51,441 nt of DNA from Opitutus sp. GAS368 (GCA_945903465.1 CAMDOF010000036.1:1-51441), one strand, 5' to 3'; shown: positions 27,352 through 36,732, counted from the first letter of the stretch. Translations and numbers: made by a program. Notes: a model not told the origin generated them from the sequence alone.

Positions 27352-28050
27352 TCACTTGAGCTGCCGGATGGAGATATCCTTGTAAAACGTCGTGCTCTTG
27401 GGGTCGTGCCCCTGCAGCGCGATCGTGCCTTCACCGAGCTTGCGGCCAGGCATACCCTGCAGCGCCTTCGCCGGATCCCAACCTTCCGGCTGGGTGAATT
27501 CGACGGTGGTCTTGCCGTTGACTTGAAGGGTGATCCGCTTGCCCTCAACCTTGATCGTGTAGTCGAACCAATCCCCATCCTTGCTGGGCGACGCGGCCAC
27601 CTTGATGTGCTTGCCGCCGGAAGGTTCTTTCTGCTCGGGCAGGAGCGCGAGGATGTTGATGACACCGTAGAGGCTACCCGTCTTCTTGGGATCTGAGTGC
27701 GTGCTATTGACCTGACACTCGTAGCCGGCATCGGGCCAGCCCTTGGCCTGATATTGGGTATGGATATAAACCCCGCTGTTCGCATTCGGCGTGGTCTTCA
27801 CCTTGAGTTTAAGTTCGAAGTTCTTGAACTTCGCGGCACCGTCTTTTCCCATATAAAAAAGGTGGGCGCGACCGCCGCTCACCTTGAGCTCGCCGTTTTG
27901 GACCGTGAAGACGCCAGCAACTTCCTCATTGGATTTCCAGCCAGTGAGGTCCTTGCCGTTGAACAATGAGGTCCAGCCACTGCTATCGGCAGCCGAGGCA
28001 GAGGCGACGGCGAGTGCCGCGAGCACGGCAAATGTGAGTTTTTTAAGCAT
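27352..28050 (-). CDS. DUF1080 (3-keto-disaccharide hydrolase-like) exported protein
   Basis: 232 residues from MLKKLTFAVLAALA, a clear signal peptide. The DUF1080 concanavalin-like fold is recognised by the GWTSLFNGKDLTGW opening, the SGVYIHTQYQ-type core and the DISIRQL ending. Some members are annotated as 3-keto-disaccharide hydrolases and act with dehydrogenases and ThuA proteins in 3-keto-sugar breakdown; both kinds of partner occur in this window. Function here is inference. It has its own terminator. Confidence 0.85.
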   Translation of the reverse strand: MLKKLTFAVLAALAVASASAADSSGWTSLFNGKDLTGWKSNEEVAGVFTVQNGELKVSGGRAHLFYMGKDGAAKFKNFELKLKVKTTPNANSGVYIHTQYQAKGWPDAGYECQVNSTHSDPKKTGSLYGVINILALLPEQKEPSGGKHIKVAASPSKDGDWFDYTIKVEGKRITLQVNGKTTVEFTQPEGWDPAKALQGMPGRKLGEGTIALQGHDPKSTTFYKDISIRQLK

Positions 28051-28425
28051 AGAAAAAGCGGTTTGACGTAAGGGCAAGGGGCGACGAATTCGCCAACAAC
28101 AAAAACCATCGCGGCGGATTGCCAAGGGTGAAGTTTAAAAAGATCAAGTCGCTCCTCTCCTGAAAAATCGAGTTTCCGAGCATTTTCCTCAGCACTGTGG
28201 CGGGGCTCCGTGCGCCGAGGACGTCGCCGCCGCCAAGCGTACGGCACCCTGCTGGGATCATCCGTTTTTTTGCGGCGAGTTCCCCGGCCGAACTGCCGGC
28301 ACTCGCCGCTGGAACCGCGGTCCGCGGGAAAGTGGCCCCGCCGATTTATTTAGCGGGAGAAAACCTCCGCGAAGGGCCGTGCGGCCATCCGGCAGGCGCC
28401 GCGGGCGGGCGGTTTCCCGCCGGCT
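28051..28425. other. Intergenic, no gene seen
   Basis: The DUF1080 promoter should lie near its start codon end, but no clear element was identified. A GGCGGG-CGGTTT-CCCGCC hairpin near 28,405-28,425 lies immediately beyond the hydrolase stop, without a T-run on either strand. Nothing else recognised. Confidence 0.45.
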
Positions 28426-30627
28426 TCAGTTCGCGGCCAGCAACCAAGCCATCGCCGCTTCGCGCAGGAGCGCCGCGCTGCCGTCGTAGCGGGTGAGGCG
28501 CGCCTCCGCGTTGGCCGCACGATACTGGGTCTTCACGAGCGCCAAGCCGGCGTCGGTTTCGCCCGCGATCCAAGTCTTGGCCGGCGCACCCAAGGCCAGC
28601 ATGCCGGGAAGATCACCGTACTTGGCGCCACCCGGAACGAATTGGGGATCGCGAAGATCACGCACCTGGCCGAACCGGAAGCCGCCGGTGTCGATCACCG
28701 CACGCTCGATCATGCCACCGGCCTGGGCGCGCGCTGCCGCCACCCAAGGGCCAGCACCATCGAGACCGACAACGGCCACCCGACCACCGGGGACGGCGCG
28801 GTGCGCAAACGCGACGGCGCTCAGCACGTCATGCGTACGCTGGACGAAGACCGCGTCATTGTAGCCAAAGGTGTACGCGGCCGATTCACGGGGATTCTTG
28901 ACGCGCGGCGTCTGCGGGAATGGCTGCCCGTCGGCCAGAAATTCACCCTGATAAAGCAAGTCCACGCCCAACACCGTCACGCCCGCGTCGACGAGTTTTT
29001 TAACTTCGGGGGCCAAGGCGCCGCCCGCGGTCGCCAGCGCCGACTTGCCCGCTTGGCTGATCCAGACGACCACTTGGCCATTCGATTTTTGTGGCGACAC
29101 GAGGATCGCGGGCAGCGTTTCTTGATAAGTCCGGTTCTGCAGGAGCCCGGTGGTTTCAGTCCAAGCGCCTCGGTCGGTCTTCTGGGCGAGGTGCCAGACG
29201 ATCTCGCCGGGCTCCGCGCGAGCATTGAGAACGATATCGATTCCGCCCCCATAAACTTTGCGAAACTGGGCCGGCTCGGCCGCGGCTTTGGCGAGTTGCC
29301 CCTGCGCGTCGCTCGTCAGCCAGCGGAGGAGACCGCGTTCAAAATCATCTCCGGTCGACTTAGGCGCAGGGTGCTGGTCGTCCCAGACGGTCAGATCCTT
29401 CGCCGCGAGACGTTCGTAGTCTCGCTCCACCACCGGGGATTTCAGCCCGAGTTTAAAGTGCTGGTTCAACCAGGTAAAAAAGCCGGAGCGCGAGACGGCG
29501 TTATAATTGTGCGGAAAATGTTCACCTCGATGCAGCATCACCTTATCGGGCGCGCCGAGCAGTCCGTAGAGCTGCTTGAGCTCAGGAAAGCCCTTCGTCG
29601 ACATTTCCTTGGTCCAATCGTTCGCCGTCGTCATCCCCTGGGGCCGAGGCGCGAAGAGCGCGGCGAATTCGACGTTGCCCGTGCCGATGCGCAGCAGGCT
29701 GGAATTTTCACAGGTGCAGCCCCCTTGCATCGCGGTGCTGACCATCACCGCGGGAAAGGAGAGGTCCACCCGCGGATCAATCGCCGCGAGCAACATGGTC
29801 TGCGTACCTCCGCCGCTCGCACCCGTGATCGCAATGCGATCCGGATCGACCTCCACATCTTTCAATCCGAGCACGAAATCCACCCCGCGCATTGAGTTGA
29901 GCGTCTGGAGCCCCATGATGCTCTGCAGGTGAGCCTCGGCCGGCGGGCTGTAGAATCCCCAGTTCGCGGTCTGGTTCATCTCCGGGCGCTGCTTGGCGAA
30001 GAGGTGCACGAGCTCACGCGAGAGCTGCTTCGAGTCGGAGTCGCTCATCGCGTCGTACTGCCACACCACGCAACCCATGCGCGCAAGTTGCACACACATC
30101 GCTTGAAATCGGTTGCGCCCGCCACCTTCGAAACGCTCCTGCCCAGTGGCAAGTTCAACCATGAACTTCTGGTCCGTTTCTTCCGAGAGACGCGCATCCA
30201 ACCAATGACCGTGGGCAAAGAGCACCGCGGGCACCTTGCCGGTCCGGCCCTTGGGTTTGTAGAGATTTCCCGTCACGAACAGGCCGGGCGCACTTTCAAA
30301 GTAGGCCTTCTCAATGGTGTAGTCAGGGCGGTCGATCTTTCCATGAACGACGGCATTCAACGGCGTCGGTGTCGGCATCGGCCAGAGCCCCTGCGCCACG
30401 AGAATCCGCCGCCGCACGCGCTCCGCGCGGACTGCCCACTCCGCCTTGAACTTCGGCGGGGCAAACGGGAAGTAGCCGTTCAGATCCTTCAAGGGCTGCA
30501 GACGACTGTCGTCGGGTAACTCCCCCGCAGGCAGGACCCGCGAGGCCCCGCTCAACGCGCAGGGCAGGCCGACAAGGAGGAGAACTAGGGGCAGGAGACG
30601 GAGAGGACGCCAGCAGAGGGGTTTCAT
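28426..30627 (-). CDS. Secreted alpha/beta-hydrolase, acetylxylan-esterase-like, two-domain
   Basis: 733 residues with a signal peptide (MKPLCWRPLRLLPLVLLLV). The N-terminal domain has AHGHW near residue 138 (oxyanion segment), GASGGG with nucleophile Ser271 and GEHFPHNYN with His373, as in the family of planctomycete/verrucomicrobial acetylxylan-esterase-like proteins. From about residue 500 there is a second hydrolase-like domain in which the nucleophile elbow is GLDGAG (Asp623 in place of Ser), so it should be inactive. The arrangement parallels that of the esterase at 15,593-17,725. Substrate unknown; likely acts on acylated carbohydrate outside the cell. Confidence 0.82.
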   Translation of the reverse strand: MKPLCWRPLRLLPLVLLLVGLPCALSGASRVLPAGELPDDSRLQPLKDLNGYFPFAPPKFKAEWAVRAERVRRRILVAQGLWPMPTPTPLNAVVHGKIDRPDYTIEKAYFESAPGLFVTGNLYKPKGRTGKVPAVLFAHGHWLDARLSEETDQKFMVELATGQERFEGGGRNRFQAMCVQLARMGCVVWQYDAMSDSDSKQLSRELVHLFAKQRPEMNQTANWGFYSPPAEAHLQSIMGLQTLNSMRGVDFVLGLKDVEVDPDRIAITGASGGGTQTMLLAAIDPRVDLSFPAVMVSTAMQGGCTCENSSLLRIGTGNVEFAALFAPRPQGMTTANDWTKEMSTKGFPELKQLYGLLGAPDKVMLHRGEHFPHNYNAVSRSGFFTWLNQHFKLGLKSPVVERDYERLAAKDLTVWDDQHPAPKSTGDDFERGLLRWLTSDAQGQLAKAAAEPAQFRKVYGGGIDIVLNARAEPGEIVWHLAQKTDRGAWTETTGLLQNRTYQETLPAILVSPQKSNGQVVVWISQAGKSALATAGGALAPEVKKLVDAGVTVLGVDLLYQGEFLADGQPFPQTPRVKNPRESAAYTFGYNDAVFVQRTHDVLSAVAFAHRAVPGGRVAVVGLDGAGPWVAAARAQAGGMIERAVIDTGGFRFGQVRDLRDPQFVPGGAKYGDLPGMLALGAPAKTWIAGETDAGLALVKTQYRAANAEARLTRYDGSAALLREAAMAWLLAAN

Positions 30628-31422
30628 AGCTGAAGAATGATCGTGCGGGGCAAGCCGCCGCCGTCAAACGATTACGGCTCGCTGGAGCAATCCGGGCTCA
30701 TTTCAGGCTACTCGTGGCACCGTCCCGCTAGCGGCCCAGGCCAGCATCGTCGGAATCAGGGTAGGAAAATTTTCTTGGTAAGCAGATTTCCCCAAACCAC
30801 GGAAAAGACTTTCGGTCTTTTTCGGGGGCGTTAGGCGGCGTTGGTCTGGGAGGACGGCGACCCCGCTGACGCTGCACGAATCACTGTGGCTGGGAAGGTC
30901 TGGTGGTTCTCCGAGAAATCGTTTTCCCAACCAAGCCTTCCCGCCAAGATTTCCGGTGATCATTTCGGGCTGGCCCGAGATCTCGGCGGCCGGAATCTCG
31001 GGATGGGCGCCACCCCCATTTAGCAGCCGGCAAAACCAGCAGTCGTCACGGGTTAATTTGTCGGCCGTGCCGCGAAGGGCGCCCGAACTTAGGCAAAGAC
31101 TAATCGCAGAGAACAGATCCAGAAATTCGCGGATCCGGAAAGACAACCTCGGCGCCACTCGCAGGAGCGGCGGCATCGCTCACTTTGGGTGGCGACACGG
31201 GCAGACGGCCACACGGCGTGGCGACACGGTGGACGGCGCGGCGCGTGCCCACCAGCCGCGGCCCCGCCACCGCGCAGGCCCGCCGGTCGCCGGCCAGCGG
31301 CCACTGCCTTCGCAAGCTCCCGCGCCGCCGAGAACGTGCACCGAGATAACCATCGCCGGGGCCCGCCTTGGCCCCGCGCGCCGCCGCGGCCGACACGCGC
31401 CCCACAAACCGACTTGGCGGCC
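30628..31422. other. 795-base gap without a supported gene
   Basis: Open frames here have no family features, and their composition looks non-coding. A long imperfect hairpin sits at 30892-30942 (GGGAAGGTCTGG with CCAAGCCTTCCC). A second, AT-rich hairpin GAAAAGAC-TTTCG-GTCTTTTTC lies near 30802-30823; it has no adjacent start or stop codon. The stretch has no visible relation to prfB, which runs toward it. Confidence 0.5.
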
Positions 31423-32566
31423 TTAGTCCTCGATCTGGATATCTTTATTCCGATGCCGCGGACAGCCGGCCCGCAACCAGCCGTTCACGAAACGGTCCAG
31501 ATCCCCGTCGAGCACCCCTTGAGTATCACTGGTGCTCACCCCAGTCCGCAAATCCTTCACCATTTGATAAGGTTGCAGCACGTAACTGCGAATCTGACTA
31601 CCCCAGCCGATCTCGCCTTTCTCGCCGTAAAACTTATCCATCTCGGCGCGCTGCTCGTCCTGCTTTTTCTCATACAAACGCGATTTGAGCACGTTCAGCG
31701 CCGTCGCCCGGTTCTTGATTTGCGAGCGCTCATTTTGACACACCACCACGATCCCGCTCGGCACGTGCGTCAGCCGCACCGCGGAATCCGTCGTGTTAAC
31801 ACCCTGCCCGCCCTTGCCCGATGAACGGTAGACATCCACGCGGATCTCCCCCTCGGGGATCTCAATTTCAATCTCCTCGGTGATCTCCGCCACCACGTCG
31901 ATCGCGCAAAACGAGGTGTGGCGGCGCTTGTTCGAATCAAACGGACTGATCCGGACCAACCGATGCACCCCGCGCTCGGCTTTCGCGTAACCGTAGGCAT
32001 TTTCTCCTTTGATCAGGATCGTCGCCTTGCTGATGCCCGCCTGATCGCCGACCTGCACATCTTGCAACTCGACGCTAAATCCACGGCGCTCCGCCCAGCG
32101 ATTATACATGCGGAAGAGCAGATCAGCCCAGTCGTTCGACTCCGTCCCGCCCGCCCCCGACTGAATGGAAAAGATGGCGTTATTCCGATCAAATTGACCC
32201 GTCAAAAAGGAAGCGATCTCAAGCTTGTCCAGCTCCGGTACCATCACCCCCACTTGGTCGTCCAACTCACGCGCGTACAGGTCTCGCTCCGCACCTTCGG
32301 CCGCGTCCACCAACTCCATCATCACGGCGACATCGTCGACCTTCTTTTGAAAGGCCACGACCGGGACAACCGATTTTTTGATCAGGTTAAGCTTCGCGAT
32401 GTGCTTCTGCGCCCGCTCGCTGTTATCCCAAAAACCTGGCGCGCCCATCTGCGCATCGGACGCCTCGATTTCACGAATCTTTTGATCGACGTCAAAGAAA
32501 CCTCCAGAGATGCCCGGCGCGCTTCTTGATGTTTTCGATGTGATTAAATGTTTCTGGTGCGATCAT
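31423..32566 (-). CDS. prfB: Peptide chain release factor 2 with programmed +1 frameshift
   Basis: Read from ATG at 32566, 24 codons are followed by an in-frame TGA (32494-32492); slipping +1 after CTT gives a 380-residue protein. The start ([16 protein letters not shown]) then continues as [18 protein letters not shown]2 hallmarks: SPF anticodon-like tripeptide (207-209), the GGQ peptidyl-hydrolysis motif (252-254), and SGAGGTES in the N-terminal half. Positions match Escherichia coli RF2 (SPF 205-207, GGQ 250-252). RF2 ends translation at UAA and UGA, and the frameshift lets low RF2 raise its own synthesis. No neighbour shares a pathway. Confidence 0.97.
32491..32506 (-). promoter_or_regulatory. 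RF2 programmed frameshift site
   Basis: Minus-strand sequence TGG AGG TTT CTT TGA C. The slippery CTT before TGA and the C after it match the classic site, and a Shine-Dalgarno-like GGAGG (32505-32501) lies three bases upstream of CTT, where it pushes the ribosome forward. The spacing is as in Escherichia coli prfB, though the intervening codon is TTT instead of TAT. Confidence 0.95.
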
Positions 32567-32853
32567 GGTGAAAAGAGTGAAGGGACGAGAAAAAGGTGGA
32601 ATGGGAAAAGCACAAGGCCACAAACGACGATGTGGCCAAAGCGGCGCGCCGCGCCCCCCCCCCGAGCGCGGAAGCGGCCGCCGCCACGAGAATCTTTATC
32701 CACTGGGAACCGGTGGCGCATAAAAAGACGAGGCCCACCACCGTTTTAAGCTGATTTTTATCCAGAGTAGTCAGACCTTGATCACTTCGCTCACCGGCCC
32801 GCGCAACTTCCCCCCGGCCCGCGTATCTCCTCTCAACCGCCCTTCAAAAAACC

Positions 32854-33744
32854 ATGAGCCCCGCCCGCCTTCTCACCTTGATGGCCACCTTTGCCGTCAC
32901 CACCCAAGCCGTCGAAATCCGAGTGCTGGTGTGGGACGAGCAACAGCCGGAACAGAAAAATGCCTACGGCGGAAAATTTCTCGGTGAGACGATCGCCGCG
33001 CATCTTGCGACTCAGCCTGGGATGATCGTCAAAAATGCCCACCTCTCCTCGCCGGCTCAGGGTCTCGACGAGCGGGCGCTCGATGCGACTGACGTCGTGA
33101 TCTGGTGGAGCCACAAGAAAAACCCCTTCGTGCCTGAGGAAACCGTGGACCGCCTCGTCGCGCGAGTGCGGCAGGGGCGGCTGGGGTTCATCGCCTTGCA
33201 CTCGGCCCACTGGGCGCGGCCGTTTGTGCGACTGATGCAGGAACGCGCGAAAGATGACGCGCTCAGCCAAATCCCAGCCGCGGAGCGGGCCACGGCGAAA
33301 TTCACCTACACCAATTTTAATCCCCTCGGTAAAGTCCCGCTGCGCGATGCCCCGTTGACTCCCTCCCTGCGCCAAGAAGGCGGCGTTTGGCAACTCACGC
33401 TGCCCGGTTGCATCTTCCCCGCTTATCGCAACGACGGCGCCCCGAGTCATGTCACCACCTCGCTCCCGGCGCATCCCGTGGCGGCCGGTCTGCCGCTCAC
33501 CTGGGATATCCCGCAAACCGAGATGTATGCCGAACCGTTTCACGTGCCCAAGCCCGACGAGGTCATCTTCGAGGAACGTTGGGATCGGGGGGAACATTTC
33601 CGCAGTGGCTGCACGTGGCGCGTCGGGCAGGGTCGCGTCTTTTATTTTCGCCCCGGCCATGAGACGTTTCCCGTCTTTCAGCAGGCGGAACCTTTGCGCG
33701 TGCTGGTCAACGCCGTTCGCTGGCTCGCGCCTCCGACAAAATAA
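32854..33744 (+). CDS. ThuA-like protein, exported
   Basis: 296 residues. A signal peptide (about residues 1-17, MSPARLLTLMATFAVTTQA) precedes the class-I-amidotransferase-like ThuA fold: EIRVLVWDEQQP at the start, GKFLGETIAAHL, DATDVVIWWSHKKNPFVP and GFIALHSAHWARPF. ThuA proteins act in trehalose and other disaccharide use; recent work places them in 3-keto-sugar metabolism with dehydrogenases and DUF1080-like hydrolases. It lies 287 bases from prfB and diverges from it. No nearby DUF1080 gene, but one is in the window. Confidence 0.82.
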   Translation: MSPARLLTLMATFAVTTQAVEIRVLVWDEQQPEQKNAYGGKFLGETIAAHLATQPGMIVKNAHLSSPAQGLDERALDATDVVIWWSHKKNPFVPEETVDRLVARVRQGRLGFIALHSAHWARPFVRLMQERAKDDALSQIPAAERATAKFTYTNFNPLGKVPLRDAPLTPSLRQEGGVWQLTLPGCIFPAYRNDGAPSHVTTSLPAHPVAAGLPLTWDIPQTEMYAEPFHVPKPDEVIFEERWDRGEHFRSGCTWRVGQGRVFYFRPGHETFPVFQQAEPLRVLVNAVRWLAPPTK

Positions 33745-34582
33745 CCACCGCACTCACCCGACCGCAGGGACCCGCCGTTTCTCCGGTCTTTTTAGCCGGA
33801 GGTGCGACGAAACGCCCTGGCTAAGCAAGGAGACCTCATCGCCGCAGAGCGCTCGGATTCCCCGCCCAGCGAGGAGCGGCCCACGCTGCCCGCTCCCTCG
33901 GCATGCTCACGCCTGCGGGAAATCGCGGCTTCGCTGCCCGCTCCCTCGCCACGCTCACGCCTGGGGAAATCGCGGCTTCGCTGCCAGCTCCCTCGGCACG
34001 CTCACGCCTGCGGGAAATCGCGGCTTCGTTGCCCGCTCCCTCGCCACGATCACGCCTGCGGGAAATCGCGGCTTCGCTGCCAGCTCCCTCGCCACGCTCA
34101 CGCCTGCGGGAAATCGCGGCTTCGCTGCCGCCGCCATCATCGTCAGGCCCCGCCCGCGGCTCGCCGGAGTCACGGTCAATTTTCTCGATCTTCAAGGAAG
34201 GCTACCCGCCGGCGCGACTTCCGCCGGGCGCAGGGCCGTCTCGTCGATGGCCCCAGCATTTCCCACGACATCCTTTATCCCGCCACGCTTCGCCTCCGCC
34301 TGATTCCGGGCGTGCGACCATCCGCTTACCTTTGGACAAAACGAGCTCGCGATCCGTCCGACCGTCCCCCCCGCAACGCGGCGCGAGTCATCGACAGGAA
34401 GAGTGCGACCACCCCAAATGCCCACCCAACCGTGGACGTTTCTCGCGGACATGCTTGCTTACCCGCCCACCTCAGCGGCGGCGCCACCCGTGCGGGGGCC
34501 TTCGGGGCCAGCTCCGCCAGGGCGATAAAAAAGATTCAGGCCGTCTCATCCCGGCCACCACAGATGACTCCGCGCCTCCGCA
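33745..34582. other. 838-base non-coding stretch with tandem repeats
   Basis: Open frames run through the 48-bp repeats because 48 is a multiple of three, but they have no family features and all three frames are open together. After the repeats (34131-34582) I see no gene. The stretch separates the ThuA gene from the convergent hydrolase. Confidence 0.6.
33905..34130 (+). repeat. 48-bp tandem repeat array, about 4.7 copies
   Basis: Copies begin at 33905, 33953, 34000, 34048 and 34096 (the last one partial, and the second a base shorter at 47). The unit starts GCTCACGCCTGCGGGAAATC and continues through CGCGGCTTCGCTGCC; part of another copy precedes 33905. Copies alternate between two variants (CCCGCTCCCTCGCC and CAGCTCCCTCGGC), which suggests older duplication of a two-unit block. 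Confidence 0.9.
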
Positions 34583-35467
34583 CTATTTCCCGAACAACGC
34601 CTCCGCCACTTCTTTGGCGGCAAACATCCGCTCCGCATCGTGGTCAATACCCGGCGTCTCCACTTTCCGCCAATTAAAGGCCCACCCGCGCTCCGCCGCC
34701 ATCTTGCGCGCCAGTTCAAAGCCGGCCCGATTCCTCGCCAAACGATGCGGACCCTGCTTCATCGCGGCCTCACTCGCATCAAACTTTTTTCTCGGAGTGA
34801 TATCCGCCGTCCCGAGATAGAGCGTCAACGGCGCCGCCAAATACCGCCGCAACATCGTCTCGTCGCTCAAGGCGGGCGGCAATCCGTCGAGCCCATAACC
34901 AAAGGCGTGCTCGCGACTGGGAAACAATAACGAGCCCGCATTACCCGCCACAATCCGCCGCGCCTCCCCCGGCAAATAGGCCGCCAACCGGATCAAAAAT
35001 TGCGCCCCCGCCGAATGACCGATCAGCGAGTACGCCAGCGTCGGTTGCGCCTCCCGCGCCCGCACCTCCGCCACAATCGCCGGCACCACGTTGAACATCC
35101 ATTCTCCCGGCGGCTTCGCCTGACCCGACGCATCCAGCAGACCTCCCCGCTGGTACCACTCCTCCGGAAACCGCGCCAGATCCAGCACCGGCGCCACCAC
35201 GATGACCCCAAAACGGTCCGCCATCGTGATCGCGAAATCTCGGTAATTATCCGCATTCCGCATCACCCCATGAAACACCACCAGCAGAGGCCCGTTCGTG
35301 TAGTGGCTGGGCTTGTACGTAAAGAGCGTCAACGGCGACCCTTGAAAAGAAAAATCAACCTGCGCCCGCCCCACTGGTAACGATTCAGCCCGCAGCGCCA
35401 AACTCCCCGCCATTATCCCGACCAAGCCCACCCATCTGAAAAATATCGCGCGCAGTCCCATTAACAT
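34583..35467 (-). CDS. Secreted alpha/beta-hydrolase (esterase/lipase-like)
   Basis: 294 residues from the ATG at 35467 (MLMGLRAIFFRWVG, a signal peptide; an alternative Met lies two codons later). Family features: VVFHGVMRNADNY near 63-75 (oxyanion segment HG), IGHSAGAQ with nucleophile Ser152, a GTADITP segment carrying the Asp candidate, and GIDHDAE with the His candidate near residue 274. Fits esterase/depolymerase-like secreted hydrolases. Substrate unknown. The gene converges with ThuA and is separated by the repeat array. Confidence 0.8.
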   Translation of the reverse strand: MLMGLRAIFFRWVGLVGIMAGSLALRAESLPVGRAQVDFSFQGSPLTLFTYKPSHYTNGPLLVVFHGVMRNADNYRDFAITMADRFGVIVVAPVLDLARFPEEWYQRGGLLDASGQAKPPGEWMFNVVPAIVAEVRAREAQPTLAYSLIGHSAGAQFLIRLAAYLPGEARRIVAGNAGSLLFPSREHAFGYGLDGLPPALSDETMLRRYLAAPLTLYLGTADITPRKKFDASEAAMKQGPHRLARNRAGFELARKMAAERGWAFNWRKVETPGIDHDAERMFAAKEVAEALFGK

Positions 35468-35767
35468 GACGACACTTTTAACGCCCGCTTTCGGCCATGC
35501 AAGCCGAGAGGCGCCCGAACCAACCGGCCGGCTCGTTTGCAGAAAATTTTTTTTCGTTCCGCGGGCACCGTTGCGGCGGTTTATGCCTGCTCGGCCAGGA
35601 ACGGCATCGGCCCAAGGAGCCGCCCGCTCGTCGCTCGTTGATTGACTCCAGCATTCTGACGCCAACGGGCGAGCCAGCCGAGCCAGCCGTGAGGAACGGC
35701 GGGGCTGCCGCGATCTCGCCACGAGCGGACGATTCCGAATGCCTCGGCGCTAAACCGGTCAAGCCAA

Positions 35768-35797
35768 CCCCATTGTGCGCACGTGCGCACAATGGGG
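35768..35797. repeat. Perfect 30-bp palindrome
   Basis: The left half is CCCCATTGTGCGCAC and the right half is its exact reverse complement, with no loop. It contains CACGTG at its centre. It sits 300 bases upstream of the alpha/beta-hydrolase start, in the repeat region. Confidence 0.95.
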
Positions 35798-35845
35798 AAA
35801 CCCGTGGATTCTCGCGCAATCCCAGAGCTATCACCACGACTTTCG

Positions 35846-36187
35846 AGACGCAGCTTCTGCAAGTCGTTGGTGGGCCTGGAAAGCTGTTTCTTCCCGTCGG
35901 GGCCAAAACTTGTTTTGGTGGGGAGGCTCCCATGCAGCAGGGGCGACAAGAGTGTCGCCCATCCGACGGACCGGCGACCGCCCGATGATAGCGAGGTTGC
36001 GCTTGCGATTGGGGCGACAAGAGTGTCGCCCATCCGACGGACCGGCGACACTCCTGTCGCCGATGGTGGCCACGAAGGCGTGCTTCGCTCCCCCACCACC
36101 CACCATCCCAAGACGCAGCTTCTGCAAGTCGTTGGTGGGCCTGGAAAGCTGTTTCTTCCCGTCGGGGCCAAAACTTGTTTTGGTGGG
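35846..36187. repeat. Two identical 77-bp direct repeats
   Basis: Copies at 35846-35922 and 36111-36187, spaced 265 bases, are identical; they begin AGACGCAGCTTCTGCAAGTC. They flank the GGCGAC-rich repeats. Confidence 0.95.
35940..36049. repeat. 39-bp REP-like repeat pair with GGCGACA hairpins
   Basis: Copies at 35940-35978 and 36011-36049 are identical and each starts with a hairpin GGCGACA-AGAG-TGTCGCC (7-bp stem). The second copy continues into another GGCGACACTCCTGTCGCC hairpin. This resembles REP (repetitive extragenic palindromic) families. Confidence 0.85.
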
Positions 36188-36245
36188 TGGGCTCCTTGGC
36201 GGCGGCGTTGGCCCGCACCGGGGCGGCGGCGAACTGCTCGGAGGG

Positions 36246-36374
36246 CCGATCCCAGAGACCAGCAACGGTCTGCGACAAATATACGCGCGCCGGATTAAGG
36301 TGGATAGAGCCAACGACCCGAGCCAGGCAGGTGATGGTCTGAACCAGCCGAGAGCGGCACCGGCCTTGAAATAG
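36246..36374 (-). pseudogene. Remnant of a REP-associated tyrosine (IS200-like) transposase
   Basis: One frame encodes LFQGRCRSRLVQTITCLARV followed by VGSIHLNPARVYL, which tracks the RAYT signature [LF]FQGR-[KR]-LV---YL-R--YIHLNPVRA. The conserved FQGR and IHLNP blocks sit at the right distance, but the Tyr of the catalytic helix and the N-terminal HUH region are absent. A decayed relic, adjacent to palindromic repeats that such enzymes mobilise. Confidence 0.65.
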
Positions 36375-36732
36375 GGAAGAGCTGAAGGGAGCAAACTTGG
36401 GGGGTTTGGGGTTATGCCTGTTTTTTAGTGAGTGCGAGGGTCGTCCGAGGGGGCCTGCCCGGGACGTGTTAACCCATCGACAAGCCACTCCGCGCGCTGA
36501 GAGTGGCGAGCCCATCCGCGGTTTTTCGGCCGCGGCCGGCGGATCGCCGCGCGTTGCGATGCCCCACCCGCCTTGACCTTAAAAAAGCGATCGCGCCTCG
36601 CGACGACCCGCCTCGTTCAGCGTTCGCTTGCAACGGGCGCGCGCTCCGCTTGCCTTCCGGAAACGTCGGACTCGGCAACGCCGTCACTTCACGTCGCACG
36701 ACCTGACTGCTCTAATCAAAAACCATCCCAAT

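Larger units (their letters stand above)
35468..36732. other. 1265-base repeat-rich region without an intact gene
   Basis: Holds a perfect 30-bp palindrome, two 77-bp direct repeats, a pair of 39-bp repeats, short inverted GGCGAC motifs and a decayed REP-associated transposase fragment, each listed separately. Long open frames here are shadows of the repeats. Read as an area of repeated-sequence expansion. Confidence 0.7.

Noticed and set aside
30703..31176. 157-codon open frame on the minus strand
   Set aside because: No family features, odd composition and no signal; it lies in a gap with hairpins and is likely non-coding.
33802..34820. Long plus-strand frames through the 48-bp repeats
   Set aside because: All frames are open because of the repeat length; the peptides are repeat artefacts.
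35846..36187. 77-bp direct repeats as insertion-sequence ends
   Set aside because: They have no inverted ends, no target duplication and no intact transposase between them.
35478..36515. 345-codon minus-strand frame over the repeat region
   Set aside because: Only the short transposase-like fragment is meaningful; the rest translates the palindromic repeats.
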